Source of the DNA: Pyxicephalus adspersus
Taxonomy: Eukaryota; Chordata; Amphibia; Anura; Pyxicephalidae
Assembly: GCF_032062135.1 (NCBI RefSeq)
Contig: NC_092859.1
Location: forward strand, 111,820,829 to 111,884,828
DNA length: 64,000 nt
Reading direction: 5' to 3'
This document shows, piece after piece, positions 12,240-24,151 of this stretch. The notes beneath the pieces are model-generated. The model did no database searches. It was not told the origin of the DNA and saw only the letters and a program-made list of their open reading frames with translations. Numbering within the stretch: position 1 is the first letter of the stretch; each line of letters begins with the position of its first letter. A program made the position numbers and the translations under genes.

Positions 12240-12660
12240 TATATATACAACTTGAAATAAATTAAATTAATAACTCAGCCATGTTCGCTTATACTAACAC
12301 ATCCAACGGTTTAACCCAACCAAAAAGGCTGCAGGTCTTGAAAGGTAAAGTCAGCATCACCATTAAATATACCAATTTCATCCAATACCATCAATGCCAC
12401 ACTGGCCCCTAGCCACCCAGCACCGTCTCAGGGGCCTACACTGGCCACAACTTAAAGGGGCACCCCACCTACTTGGATGCCCCCCTCCAAAGTTTTGGAA
12501 ATTTTCTCCCGCAAAAAAACTGTCCCTAACTTCTGTTCCTTACTCTTTATTTCCCTTCTTATCTCCTCCCACTTTAATTCTGCCCCGACCCTTCATCTAA
12601 CCCCTCCTTTCCTTTGCTTTCCTTTCTAGGAAGATGAAAAGAAAGGGCAACAGATACAGG
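12240..12660 (-). mobile_element. Tail fragment related to the 6.2-7.0 kb Ngaro-type relic
   Basis: The blocks GGCTGCAGGTCTTGAAA, TGGCCCCTAGCCACC, CAGCACCGTCTCAG and a GGGGCACCCCACC/GGATGCCCCCCT pair appear in the same order and strand as at 6380-6560. The hydrolase reading frame is not present, so this is a non-coding 3' piece of the same family. Confidence 0.5.
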
Positions 12661-12744
12661 TAAATTCTGAGTAATGTCACTGTGGTTTGGCTCTTTATAC
12701 TTCTCTCTTTGCAGCCAGTATTATTTTGAATCCAATGTATAAAC

Positions 12745-13376
12745 CCACTGGCCACTTTTTTAGATACATTTTGCTAGTACTGGATTGGACCTCCTTTTGC
12801 CTTTAGAGCTGCTGTTATTCTTCATGGCATAGATTCATCAAGGGGATTTGTTGTGTGCACATCTATAATGTGAATCTCTTATTCCACCACATCCCAATGG
12901 TGTTTTCTTGGATTGACACCTGGGGTCTGTGGAGGCCATTTAAACCAAGGGAACTAATTTGCATGTTCAAGAAACCAGTTTGAGATGATTTGAACTTCGT
13001 GACATAGTACGGTATCTTGCTTGAAAGAGCCATCAAAAGATGTGCATACTATAGTCATAAAGGGATAGACATGATCAGCGACAATACTATGGTAGACTGT
13101 GGAATTTAATTGACACTTCTTTGGTACTAAGGTCCCAAAGTCTGGCAAGAAATTATTACCCTCACCAATACACCACCACCAGCTAGTGCTGTTGATACAA
13201 GGCAGGATGGATTCATGCTTTCATGATGTTGGCACCTAGGTTCTGACCCTAATGTTGTCCAGGTATGTAAATCATAAGAAATATAAGATAAGAGGGTGCA
13301 CTTTCTTTTTTCATGACAGTATATATATTTCCACTACCTGTGATTTTATGATAGATACCTAATAAAAGTGTGAAGG
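12745..13376 (-). mobile_element. Decayed Tc1-like DNA transposon, internally deleted
   Basis: The left end reads CACTGGCCACTTTTTTAGATAC. The right end (about 13354-13376) reads GATACCTAATAAAAGTGTG, so both terminal repeats of a widespread fish/frog Tc1-like family (consensus GCCACTTTATTAGGTACACC) are recognisable. Landmarks of the family run in order: the GGACCTCCTTTTGCCTT block, CATGGCATAGATTCA, a TTCAAGAAACCAGT block, and CAAGGCAGGATGGATTCATG. Sequence between about 13265 and 13345 is missing relative to the usual element. The transposase lies on the minus strand (12954-13148). A second copy is at 57157-57430. Confidence 0.8.
12954..13148 (-). pseudogene. Tc1-like transposase catalytic-domain fragment
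   Basis: The minus-strand frame contains GTLVPKKCQLNSTVYHSIV, ADHVYPFMTIV, DGSFKQDTVLCHEVQIISNW and FLEHAN. This is the region around the second catalytic Asp of a DD34E transposase; the family normally reads QQDNAPCHKA where this copy has KQDTVLCHEV. The Asp is still there, but the rest of the gene is absent or broken, so it is not functional. Confidence 0.8.
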
Positions 13377-15348
13377 TTTAAAACAATTATCAGTACTTAT
13401 TTATCATGTGTTTGTAAAATTTTATCATTCATTCATTCATTGTCCAGGGAAATGTATATGGTTGCATGGAAAAATATAAGACTTGTATGTGTCCCAAAAA
13501 TACCTGTTGTATGTTCTTTACTGTACTTATGTAATCACCTGGGAAACAAAATACAAATATGATAAAAAAAAGCCAGTCCTTAGAGCAGAGCCAACTGCAT
13601 AAATAAGAGTAAAGGACATCAACCAAAAATATTCCTTATAGTAGGTCTATTCCAAACCAACTTTCCACTACCACACTTTTTGAAGATTTTGTAGTTTTGC
13701 TTGAGTAGCTTTTAAAGTAGCCAAAAAATATACTTTCCCTTGCACAGAAACATATTTAGGTGTTCTATCCATACAAGTAATTAATATAGTCTTTAATATT
13801 TACACATTTTCCATGATTTCCTTGTGCCATGTCAAATAGTGGCATTAGATCTACCCAACAGGGATGCAGATTGGACTGCAATATAGGCTTAGCAGGGGTT
13901 CTTATCCGGCAATGAAATACTCAGATACGCATGCAAATCAATGCGAGAACATTACAATTTCAGTTGGTCAGACCAAAAAATCTGAACTGCTTCAATGGCT
14001 TCAATAGATAGATTAAAACAAAGGTTTTTGTCCCATACATTTGCAAACCCATGTAATACCACACAGCCCCATCAAGTTACCTCTGCAAGTGTGGTTCTTA
14101 ACTCAAAACACCTATCTGGAATGCCAAGGGTACCATAGCAATGTGCCAGTAAGTAGCAGGTCTACCCAGAGGCAGCCCCTTCCTCCATAAGAATACAAAA
14201 AAAACAACAATATGTTTCTCCACCAAATCCAACAAAGGGACAATGACAGCCAAACTGAGCAATTTAAAACTAGCAAAATAAAGGGCACAAGAGGAAGTCA
14301 CTATATAGAGCAATAAAAAATCCCAAGCACCCCTTTCCATCCCATAGTAAGCACAAAAACATTTAATTGTTTCAACATTTCAGGTTAAAAGCAGATATAC
14401 AGACATATACATACTCAAAATAATTACCTAATATAGATGACAATTTAAAGCATGTGGAAGTGCATTTAGCACTACAAGCAATTTAGGTCATAAATCAAAC
14501 ATCAACTTTATGTGGTAGTGTTTGTTTAGAAAATGTGTACTAAAAAGACGAAAGATTGGAAGCACTAAAGTGTCACCATACATTACATAAAACAAATGCA
14601 GAATGTTTATTTCCACCTGGGGAACAATGCAATTTGGAAAATGCATATTTATGTTAAATGTAATCCATATGCATACATGTTAGGAAGGCTTCCTGTGAGT
14701 TATTATACAATGTGATAAAATAAATCAGGCACAACGTTGGTAATGAGGGTAGATGGTTAAAGTCATAGTATATATCAACATAATTGTGTTTGATTTTTAT
14801 CATTTTCTGAGATTAAGCTTGACTAATAAATAGAATCCATTACCAATAAACACAATATACATCAAGCAGCATGGAAGACAAAACAATAAAATCTTAAAAG
14901 TGTATTTCATGCTGGCGAAAGCATTCTACCGGCTGCATTATTTGGGGGCCGAGCCTCCTCACCACCCAAGGTCTCACCTTAAAAGTAACCCAACAATCAC
15001 CTAATTTTGCAGTACTACTGTAGGTTTCACGACCTGGTTTACAATCCCAGTAGTGATTCAATAAAATGCGAATAAATACGGTAACCAAGGCGGGACCATA
15101 ATTTATCTAGGAGATTTTTGAGGCATTGTTACTATACCAGAAATCACAAAAAAGTTTTAGAAATCACAGCTGCTATGCTTGAGAAGTTGGTCCACAATAT
15201 AACTGGGACAGCTCCTTAGTCAGCCAGTTGAAAAAGTTAAATGGCAAAGAATGAATCTCAGTCACACTGCAAATCCCCTGAATATGTTCCAAGTGGTTCT
15301 AAATGCAACCAAGAAGAACATGACAGAACATCTCACACGATTTTAGAG
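13377..15348. other. Mostly AT-rich non-coding DNA
   Basis: No gene seen. About 14905-15110 is less AT-rich and may be an unassigned dispersed repeat. A CA/AT-rich section from 13800 to 14350 likewise matched no family I know. Confidence 0.4.
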
Positions 15349-15553
15349 CAGTACTTCTCAACCAAGGTTCCTTGGAATCCTAGGGTTCCTCTAGTTGCTT
15401 GAACAATAATGGGCAGTTTGTGCCTCTGAGATCAGTTATCACTGACACCAATAAACTTTTTGATTATCTGTAAGAATTATTTTTTTTACATTGGCTAGCA
15501 ATGTAGAAAGTATGCCACCCATGACCAACACGCCAATGTTCTGTGAGCTGTGG
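15349..15553 (+). mobile_element. Truncated hAT-type MITE (CTCAACCAAGGTTCC family)
   Basis: The left end CAGTACTTCTCAACCAAGG and the blocks TAGGGTTCCTCTAGTTGCTTG, GCCTCTGAGATCAGTT, AATTGTAAG-like and CTGTGAGCTGTGGAT match the complete copy at 44327-44612 in order. The right third, including the right terminal repeat, is missing. It stops just before a fold-back MITE arm at 15570, so one element probably inserted beside or into the other. Confidence 0.75.
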
Positions 15554-15569
15554 ATATTGATATGATTGA

Positions 15570-15660
15570 TAGAAGATACACTTTCATCAGTGAAGCTGGG
15601 TGATCCAGCAAACTTAGAATGGATTTCTTCAAAGCCTAGCTATGTGCTAGCAAATCTTTT
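15570..15660 (+). mobile_element. Single arm of the fold-back MITE
   Basis: The stretch ATACACTTTCATCAGTGAAG onward matches the left arm at 3476-3530 almost exactly and continues to GGATTTCTTCAAAG and the AGCAAAT hinge. The second arm and both outer ends are absent. This is a half-element abutting the truncated hAT MITE at 15349-15553. Confidence 0.8.
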
Positions 15661-17729
15661 TCTGTTGTTTTTTTTTGCACCAATAGCTTTATTTTTAAAT
15701 GGTTAATGAGTTGACTTTTGATCCCATGCATGGCTGCTTTCTTTCCAGTTTGGAGCAGACTTAGATAAAGTTAAATTTAGTAGAATCCACAGAATACTCT
15801 ATATATTTTTAGATGCTTTCTTTATGCTTGCCCATTTCTAATAATTATACCTTGTAGCTATGCCCTTTATTAAATAAATCTCCATAGCATGGAAAAGTTA
15901 CTTGATGTAATGGGGAGATAACTGCTAAACTTTGGTTACAATAGAACAATAAAAGAAATCTGTGACAAGAAAGTAGACATTCCAATATTTCATTGAGGAT
16001 AAAGTACAGTACCAATTGCTACACTCATATGAAACATGACAAAAGGATACATAAGCATGTTAACATCTTAACATACATAAGTATGTTATGCTTTACAGAA
16101 AGGTCTAAATCAGGGAAGCACATTAAAGTTATTAGAAAAACTTTCCAATAGTGCAGCTACTATATGGCCTAGGAAGCCAAATTCAAATGGGTACAGAGTG
16201 GTTGACAAATCAGTTGCTACTTCTATTTTTTTTTCTTGTATTTTTCAACAAAATTTAAAAAATGAATAAACAATACTAGCCAATTTTCTATGACTTTACC
16301 ATTTTCTACAGTGGTGGATGTAGCCAACAGTGGGACACTGAACCAAAGTGATGTGGGGGTTTTCTGTCAGTCTATGCCTATGCTCTGCCTCACCTTACTT
16401 TCTGTCTCCACCCATGCCCCACCCGCACTTCTCATCTAACCTCCAAGCACTACCCAACTCCACCCCTCCCCACCCCCACTGCCCCCACCTATTGAAGTAC
16501 TGGAAAGTAGAAAATCTGAACACATAGAATGAATTGACAGAACTCTCAATTCCTCCTACCCATCCAGATGTCCTTCTAGAGTGTCATAGAGCAACAGCAA
16601 ACTGCAGAAACAAGTGTTCCCATGCTTAGCTGCATTGTCTGGCTTCTACAGAGAGGTGTGGGGCATTCCTATTGGCTAATAGGAGCCTAGGGTCCAATAA
16701 TGAAGGCAACTCTTTCGAGCAAGGAACACATAGAGTGATATAAAAATGGCAGCCACTATTCAAAATAAAAAAGAAATAGTGTTTGGCTTTATATAAACTT
16801 TGATTTCTTAGTGATTTAGTACTTGATTTCTTTAAAAAGAAGCAACAGCCTGGATAGGAAAGCCTGTTCTTTGCCAAGATGCTGCAGAGTGAGACATTTG
16901 CCCTTTGTGGGAAAGCAATGACCTCTTGGAAATTGGACTTTGCTTTCTATGTTGTAAATCTAAAAACTTTGCTTTGTGAATGCTGTGGTTTCTTTCTTCT
17001 CAGGAATGAATTCTGCTACTGTAATGTCAGCAACCACCAATAGATAATGAGATAAGGTAATAAATATTAAATGCTAAAATGCTAAATTATTAATACTCTG
17101 CAATCAATAACAAATTAATAAATATATCAAGCATTATGCAAGCAGTTTAAATAGCTGATTTTACCTGGGATCAACCACTGTAAAGCAAGGCTCGACTGAG
17201 AGGAAGTAACTTATCAGTTACTGGCCAGAGGAGTGAGATAGATACACTTATAAATTTGTTGCTTCTCTTTTCATCTTTTACTGCTGCTTCCTATTTTATT
17301 GTCTATTTAACGGCTGGGGCGGGTTCAAATGACATGAGTTTAGAATTGGGAAGTGGGTTAAATCATTCTGGCTGTCTGAGGACATCTAGAAGCTGAAAAA
17401 ACTATAGATTAGAAAATCTATGAAACAAAGGTGAATAGTGCATTAAAATCTAAATGAAAGCATCCAAAGGAACATATGCTTTAACCTTCTACAAAGTGAT
17501 AGGAAGAATGTTATGTATTTTTATTAAAGAATTGAGTTTGGCTGAGAAACATATATTTAAAAGTAAACTCATATGGACAAGTGGCCTGCAATGCTGGCAT
17601 ATAGCATGTTTCTGCATATAGCATGTGTAGTAGTGCATATTTCTTTGGAATGTAAGTAATGCATTTCACTAAGTGACCTAGACAGTGATAAATAGGACAT
17701 TGCTTTTTTTTAAAAAATACATTTATTAA
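15661..17729. other. Non-coding DNA, nothing firmly recognised
   Basis: AT-rich sequence with one polypyrimidine/C-rich island at 16415-16500. No splice-bordered coding frame, RNA gene or transposon ends were found. Confidence 0.45.
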
Positions 17730-17731
17730 TA

Positions 17732-18206
17732 CGGGTAGTCTCCGGGTTAAGAACATCCAACGTATGAATGCCTCCTAGATATGAACGGGGCTTCCCTGCT
17801 CGTTCCTGTGCAGAATGGAGGCTTGAAGGGGGAGGGGTGGTTTGCATGTCTTTCAGAAGAAATCTTTTGCTAAACACAGCTGAGACTGAGCTCTTTCTGC
17901 AACATCTTGTATCTCTTTAATGACCAAGACAAATTGCAGTTGTTTCTTTTTACATATCAAAGCACAGCTTGCTCCAGAAGTTAATGAATGTCTAGGCTCC
18001 ATAAAGATTTTTTTTGTTTTGTTTGTTGTTAACTGAGGATGAGGTGAGGATGTTATACAGTAACTGACACCATGCTGCCTAAAAATATATTGAGACAAAC
18101 ATCTGTCCTGCAATTATTAAAATAATATACAAATTCCAACTTACATACAAATTCAACTTATGAAAAAACCTAGTCCTTATCTTGTATGTAACCCGGGGAC
18201 TACCTG
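17732..18206. mobile_element. Tigger/pogo-like MITE with TA target duplication
   Basis: The left end CGGGTAGTCTCCGGGTTA and the right end TAACCCGGGGACTACCTG are inverted repeats of each other. TA lies directly outside both ends (17730-17731 and 18207-18208), the target duplication of the Tc1/mariner/pogo superfamily. The subterminal TATGAATGCC.../TACATACAAATTCAACTTATG pattern is typical of Tigger-like MITEs. The 475-bp interior carries no intact transposase; the minus-strand frame at 17853-18113 is filler. Confidence 0.85.
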
Positions 18207-18208
18207 TA

Positions 18209-18355
18209 CTGTATGACTTGTATAAAGAAATCTTGTTCAAGCTGCCAGTCAATTTCTTTAAAAAAGCCAAAGATGATTACAAAGCATTTCTGGAGGAACT
18301 GGATACTGATTTCACTGGCATCGCTACTATCACTGTCGTAGGTTCCAGTTATTTT
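18209..18355 (+). other. Short coding-like stretch of unknown identity
   Basis: Directly after the MITE, one plus-strand frame reads DLYKEILFKLPVNFFKKAKD then DYKAFLEELDTDFTGIATIT. It has mixed charge and G/C-ending codons unlike the surrounding sequence. A possible acceptor (GCTGCCAG before 18250) and a possible donor (GTAGGT near 18339) border part of it. I do not recognise a family. It could be a fragment of an exon, a retrocopy, or chance. The frame continues 16 codons past this point without coding-like composition. Confidence 0.15.
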
Positions 18356-18359
18356 CATG

Positions 18360-19300
18360 TATCTTCTTTTATAAAAGTATTCTGCAGCTATTGGTTCAAT
18401 TAAAGCTTCCCATAATCAAAATTTGAACACACAATCTATCTAGAATTGGGTAATGTATCATGCTCCAGACCATGAAATGAACATGTTCTATGCTTATTTG
18501 TTTTAATTTCAATATATTACATAATTCCAGCTCTTTGCAGATTCTATGCACAACAGTAACAACAAATGAATCAATCTTTAATGGTAAACAGCTAACTTTA
18601 TACAAACGTTGCAAGTCACAAAGTCTTCTTAAATCATATTTATATTTACTTTCCCTCCAGGGTCTATGAGCTCCCTTGGCTGTGCCAATATCTTCACCTA
18701 TTCTTTTTCTGGATTTTGATCTACCATTGTCTTGTGGACAGAATCAGATTCACACTTTATTATTCACTGGTTTAGGTTTTTGGTACACAGCATAGTTACA
18801 TATATAGAAGACTTTACATTCATTAATACACATTATACTTATTGCCTACTGTCTGTATCTTCATTTTTATGCTTCAATTATTTAGTAGAATAAAATATTC
18901 ATATCTTAATTTATTTGGTATATATTTATTACTAATGTGGGGTTTTCTAGGAATCCTTTCATTCCTGTTGCTCTAACAGAGCTAAAATTACACAATACAT
19001 TTTGTTTTTTTGTAATTTAATGGTATTAAAAATTACCTTTCTATTTCAATATGCTTCCACATTTTTTCTTCCAAAAAGAAATTAACCATGTGCTGATATT
19101 TCTGTTGAATTTTACTTAAGATATATTTCTGTTTTTGGATCTACTAATTTTCACCGTCTGCACACTTTATACTTTAAAAACTCCAGTCCTACGTTTTTAA
19201 TTGTTAAAAACACATTTATAGCAATTGGCTACAAGACTACAAGATTATGTATTACAGAATATTGTACCAGCCATTGTAGCACTAAGTCACAGATTTGACA
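18360..19300. other. AT-rich non-coding DNA, nothing recognised
   Basis: No repeat family, RNA gene or exon seen. Confidence 0.5.
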
Positions 19301-19305
19301 TTTTC

Positions 19306-19562
19306 TACAAGGACGGAGTTTGTATGTTCTTCTCCTGTTTGCAAAGGTTTCCTCTGGGCACTTGGGTTTTCTCCCACATCCCAAAACATGTTAAAATAGC
19401 TTAATTGTGTTTTCCCAAAAAATTGTCCTGTGGTAATGACATATGGCTATGGTAGAGACAATAGATTGTGGGCCCCTCTGAGCAAAAGTTTGGGACATCA
19501 AAATAGACATTTTAAAGCGCTACATAGTATGTTGGTGCTACTTAAATGCAAGTAAATAAATG
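19306..19562 (+). mobile_element. SINE with V-SINE/DANA-like central domain
   Basis: The conserved core of this superfamily is visible in order: GTTTGTATGTTCT, AGGTTTCCTCTGGGCACTTG and TTTTCTCCCACATCCC. A GTAATGACATATGGCTATGG block and the frog-type 3' end (AAAGCGCTACATAGTATG, TTGGTGCTACTTAAATGC, AAGTAAATAAAT) follow. The 5' tRNA-derived promoter part is not recognisable. A second copy in the same orientation is at 56035-56298. The SINE tail in reverse orientation occurs at 49814. Confidence 0.65.
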
Positions 19563-22114
19563 ATAAAATATGTACAATTTTTTTGCCAGTTTTAACTGTT
19601 GGTTTAGATATTAATGGCATATAAACAATTGTCACTACCTCCATCTTTATCACAATATCTACTTTTTATTTGTTTTTTTCTTTGTAAGTACCCTGTCTAT
19701 TTATTTTATATGAATTAAACGACTTGAAACTATTTTCAATCCCTAAAGATTTTGTAAATTTTATACAGCAACTATTCTTTTATACTTTTTAGCCTATTGC
19801 TGACATTTACTGAAGACGTGAACTGAATGTCTGGGTACCATTGAACTACGCTTTAAAATTCTGCCATACTATTAAGCCTAGGTGATACATGATGTAATCC
19901 TGTTAAAATAATTAAAACAAAAAAGAAATAGGACTTTAGATATGACATCATCTTACATGTCATGAGTGTGTAAATAAAACATGACATTTATTGGGCATTG
20001 TTGAAAGCCAAGCTATAAATCATAATTAAAAAAAAATAACTATTTTTTCAGAAATATTTGATCATAAATAATTTATTCATAAGTATGGTGCCACGATGAC
20101 CATATTACAAATGCATTTTGTAAAAAATTTCCACTTCTTCAGGACCAAAATCATTTAACTGATCACATCTTCTACTTGTATCAGTTTTACTGCTAATATA
20201 ATTATTTGTTTTTTAATACAAAAATCCACTGTTTCAAAAAAATGTTTTAATAGTTTAACTATTAAGCATATTATGTAACTACAATGTGCGTAAAAAAACT
20301 CATTGTAAGTAAATATTTTTTTTGTTTTAATTGCTTTCATTGGTTTATGTTGATACTCTTTTTAAATTATGAGTTCTCAAAGCAGAGCATTAACTTGTTA
20401 CGGAACCTCTTTTGTTTGCTGCTGCATAATTTCCAATAAAAAAAAGCAATTGCAGTATTCATCCAATCTATCCTACAATTTACCATGTACCTTATATATA
20501 GAATATAAAATGATCAGAATATAAACCTTCCTTGAAAGAAAATACGTTTTAAGAAAAATGCTTTGGCTATAAACCATAACCTAGGGCGCTAAGCGCAGCC
20601 ATAAGTACTAACATTTAAAACAGTAGTCAACAGAAGTTATAATAAAGTGAATCTGAATAAATACATGGATGGTATTATTTTTAAAACATTTATTCAAAAG
20701 GGGAATAATTCAAATCATTCAGTCAGTCTTTGTATATTTTCCCCCATTTGACAGGTTAAAGTATTTGTACTTTTACATTAGTTATAATGTGTCACTTGCT
20801 CCAGGTTATCTCTTGTACAATAGTTTTGGCTACCAGTAGATTGTGCTGTATCCTTATGTAAAGTGTGTTACCAACAGCTTGTCCAACAGCTCTGATCTGT
20901 CAAACCCGAGACAACTACATTTCCAGGACATGTCACTAGGTGTCACCTAAATATAAACCAAGATTCTATTTCTAATGGAATTTTTAAGGCAACAAAAGGT
21001 TTATAGTCAAGTATATATAATATTTCTTCTAGTAAGCCTGTTCAGCTTGTCTCTAGTAAATGTATGCCAAGCCTTGCTTTTTTTAAAATGTCTTTCTACA
21101 TGTCCAGTTTTACACTACTGTAGTCTGCAGTCACATAATTCCTATAGTAAAACACTTGACAATGCTGTTTAAATTTTACCAGGTCTGATCCAGTCCAGCT
21201 TCAAATCCAGAATAAATACTGTGGCTTTCATGTTTATACTAGAAGAATGTCCTGAAGAAAAAAAAACAAAATTAAAGTACAAATGTGATGTATTCCATTC
21301 CTTGCTGTGCTCTGTGGGATATATAAAATCATAAGGATTACAATCATAAGAGGTACTCCACACTTGAGAAACAGCTGGATTAGGCTTTACACATCATTAT
21401 AATGCTAAAAGAGTTTTTATGCTGCTTTTTCATATAGAAATAAAAAGACATATTGCTTAAACTACACGTATTTTTTATTTTTGTAGACATTGCTTGGGGG
21501 CCCTGTGGATGTTCACTGGTTGGTGACCTTTGCATAAGCCAATTGACTGGCTGGTGTGCATTATGGATATTCAGCCTGCAAAATCATTAGAACTAAAGTT
21601 TCTCTAAAACAAGTGGAGCTCAGCAAAGAGTAAAACCCTGTACTTTACTACAAGAGAGATGAAGCAATTTCAAGAATATGTAAAGCCAGCTAGTATAACA
21701 ACATGTTCTGTAGCATACCTGACATTGTTCCTGGATTCCTTCTAAATGTCTATCCATGGGACTTTCCAAGTTAAAATCAGCAGCTTAATTCCAAAGTTAT
21801 AGGGTGTTAGTGCACAGTGCATCAACTCATACAGGAATATTGCTTGTTTGCCCTGCTGGCATATCTCCCTATTCTAACCAATGTATCTGGAATTGACAGC
21901 TGCAATTCTCCGGACTTACAACTTTTTGGTCAATAAATAGTTTCCAGCCTGCAGGAGAATGTTGTTGTTATTTTTTCATTTTCCATTAATATTTTGCATT
22001 TGGTTTTACTAATGTTCTTAAGATGACATTGGATTGAGTTTAATAAGGTCCACCAGTGATGAAAAGGTCAAGAAAGGCTGATTTATACTACAGATATCAT
22101 GTTGCTTACTTTAT
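19563..22114. other. AT-rich non-coding DNA
   Basis: No gene or transposon ends recognised in 2.5 kb. The overlapping short frames are chance in A/T-rich DNA. Confidence 0.45.
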
Positions 22115-22822
22115 TTTTAGAAGGCAAAAGATACCACATAGAGTGGATTTTGTGTGGGATTTTAAAGGCACATATGTAATGACCAAATCAAATTTTGACA
22201 TACATTCCATGCAAGTAGGTAGAGGTCTGGTTGGGGAAGCATTGTTTTTGTGATCGGTCGGAACCCTTTCAAACTTTCTGTCTACTATATACAATGCTCT
22301 CAGGGCGCGTACCAACTTACCTGTTGCTGAAAGACCTGTATTTGAAAAACCACAACAACTCTGGGTTCTGACTCCTATAACAACACTGTTAAGTATATAT
22401 TTATGGCCTCCTGGACCTCTCTTGTCTAAGGTTGAAGTATAGAAATCATTGGTTGTAATACTGTGATTGTTTGAGACAAAAATACTTGACTTATGTGCAC
22501 CATGTATTAACTCCAGAAGAAGCTGCTTTATGTCCGCGAAACGTGTTGAGTAAAATTTAGTTTGGTGTTCATCTATATACAAATGTGAATTGATAATTGT
22601 ACTAGGATCTCAAATGGATCAACCTATGCAGATTTACTAAGAATGTTTTATGTAGTTGTACCTTGTCAAAATGTATATGTTTTTATGGAATAAATACTAT
22701 TGTAATTAAAATAAATTGTTTTTAATCAACACAAGATTGATTTGGCCATTACTTTGAGGATATGTGCCTTTAAAATCCCACACGAAATCCACTCCATGTG
22801 GTATCTTTTGTATTCTTGTTAA
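22115..22822. mobile_element. Unclassified 0.7 kb element with ~70-bp terminal inverted repeats
   Basis: 22119-22195 (CAAAAGATACCACATAGAGTG, TGTGTGGGATTTTAAAGGCAC) is mirrored by 22743-22815 (GTGCCTTTAAAATCCCACAC, CACTCCATGTGGTATCTTTTG). The right arm has about 13 extra bases around ATATCCTCAAAGT. The outermost edges and a target duplication are unclear. The interior holds a 158-codon minus-strand open frame with no recognised domain (22106-22582) and, on the plus strand, a GCGAAACGTGTTGAG hairpin motif at 22513-22550. Possible identities are a non-autonomous DNA transposon or a Penelope-like element with inverted terminal repeats; I could not choose between them. Confidence 0.6.
22513..22550 (+). 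other. GCGAAACG motif, possible degenerate hammerhead-like RNA
   Basis: The sequence reads CCAGAAGAAGC, a variable loop, then GCGAAACGTGTTGAG. It resembles a recurrent vertebrate-repeat motif CTGANGAAGC...GCGAAACGCGT. The CTGANGA and GAAA parts recall the conserved core of hammerhead ribozymes, but here the T is A and helix II is weak. Related motifs are at 45128-45157 (minus) and 63515-63581 (plus). Confidence 0.3.
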
Positions 22823-23944
22823 ATATATGGGAGGTGGCACTATTATGGCTAACAGGGCAAACTAACCTTAATATATGCTTTACTTACTAACCCTAATACA
22901 TGCTAGGTGTACAACCAATTGCTCAAACTCAAATGTCACAATTTGCACTGGTCACAGTTTTATTGCTAAACAATATTTACAACAAATAGTCCTTTGCATA
23001 CAACAAAGTATAAGCACTTTGTGTATCAAATATATTTTTGCTGGTTTTGTATGTAGATTATCCTGTTATATATATTTTATTGCTATCTATGGATTGATGT
23101 TAATGTTTAATAAAAAAATGTTTATTTATATACAATTTTATCACACATAGTCTTAAAAGAAATGATGGCTATAAACTAGATGTAGAAAATGTCCAGGCTT
23201 ATATTATTGAAAATTCACTGTCTAGAAAATATTCAATTTTATGCATAAAATAAATCTTTCTTTTGCAATTTCATTAACATCTGCACTTTTGCCTACCACA
23301 TAACAGAAAATATTGAGTAATCAATATCTAACAATATTATTTTCTCCTCTCATAGCTCACAGGGAATTGTATGAGTTTAAAGTCAAGCTTAAATTTTGTC
23401 CCACTTTTTATTTATTTCAAATAAAATATTAACTTGATACTTTTTAGTTTTCTTTGTTTGAACCCACACTTAATTGTACTAAAATGTTGTGACTGTTGTT
23501 AATATTGGTAATATTGTTATATTGAAATAGTAATAATAACAGCAGTGGTAGTCATAGTAGTTGTACTATCAATGTTTGTTTATCACATAATTTAATTATA
23601 TTTATAGAACTAGACATTTGAAGTGAACATACGTAGAAAACTCAAACTGAGTATATGATGAATAACAGCATACACAGAGGTAACTGTTCTTGAAAACCAT
23701 GTCCAGCCAAATACAATTATGTGAGAATTAAACTTTTTTGTAAAGCATATTCCCATTCTTCCAGCATCCTTAGGGATCAGTAAGACCATCTATTACATTT
23801 ACAGACCAATAGGAAGACAGCAAGAGTCCTGATTTGCATACAATTTAGTGGAATATATTCCTAGATCTGCTAAATATTGTGAGTTGGATTTATGTTTACT
23901 GCCAGCAGACAGGACAGCAGTGCTACAGTAGGCTATAGCTTAGA
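22823..23944. other. AT-rich non-coding DNA
   Basis: Nothing recognised. Several TAATAA/ATTG-rich low-complexity patches lie near 23490-23560. Confidence 0.45.
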
Positions 23945-24151
23945 NNNNNNNNNNNNNNNNNNNNNNNNNNNNNNNNNNNNNNNNNNNNNNNNNNNNNNNN
24001 NNNNNNNNNNNNNNNNNNNNNNNNNNNNNNNNNNNNNNNNNNNNNNNNNNNNNNNNNNNNNNNNNNNNNNNNNNNNNNNNNNNNNNNNNNNNNNNNNNNN
24101 NNNNNNNNNNNNNNNNNNNNNNNNNNNNNNNNNNNNNNNNNNNNNNNNNNN
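23945..24151. other. Assembly gap (207 N)
   Basis: Unsequenced bases. Open frames crossing this run are not real. Confidence 0.99.

Noticed and set aside
17330..17350. GGGTTCAAATG resembling a tRNA T-arm
   Set aside because: No A box, acceptor stem or anticodon arm can be placed upstream.
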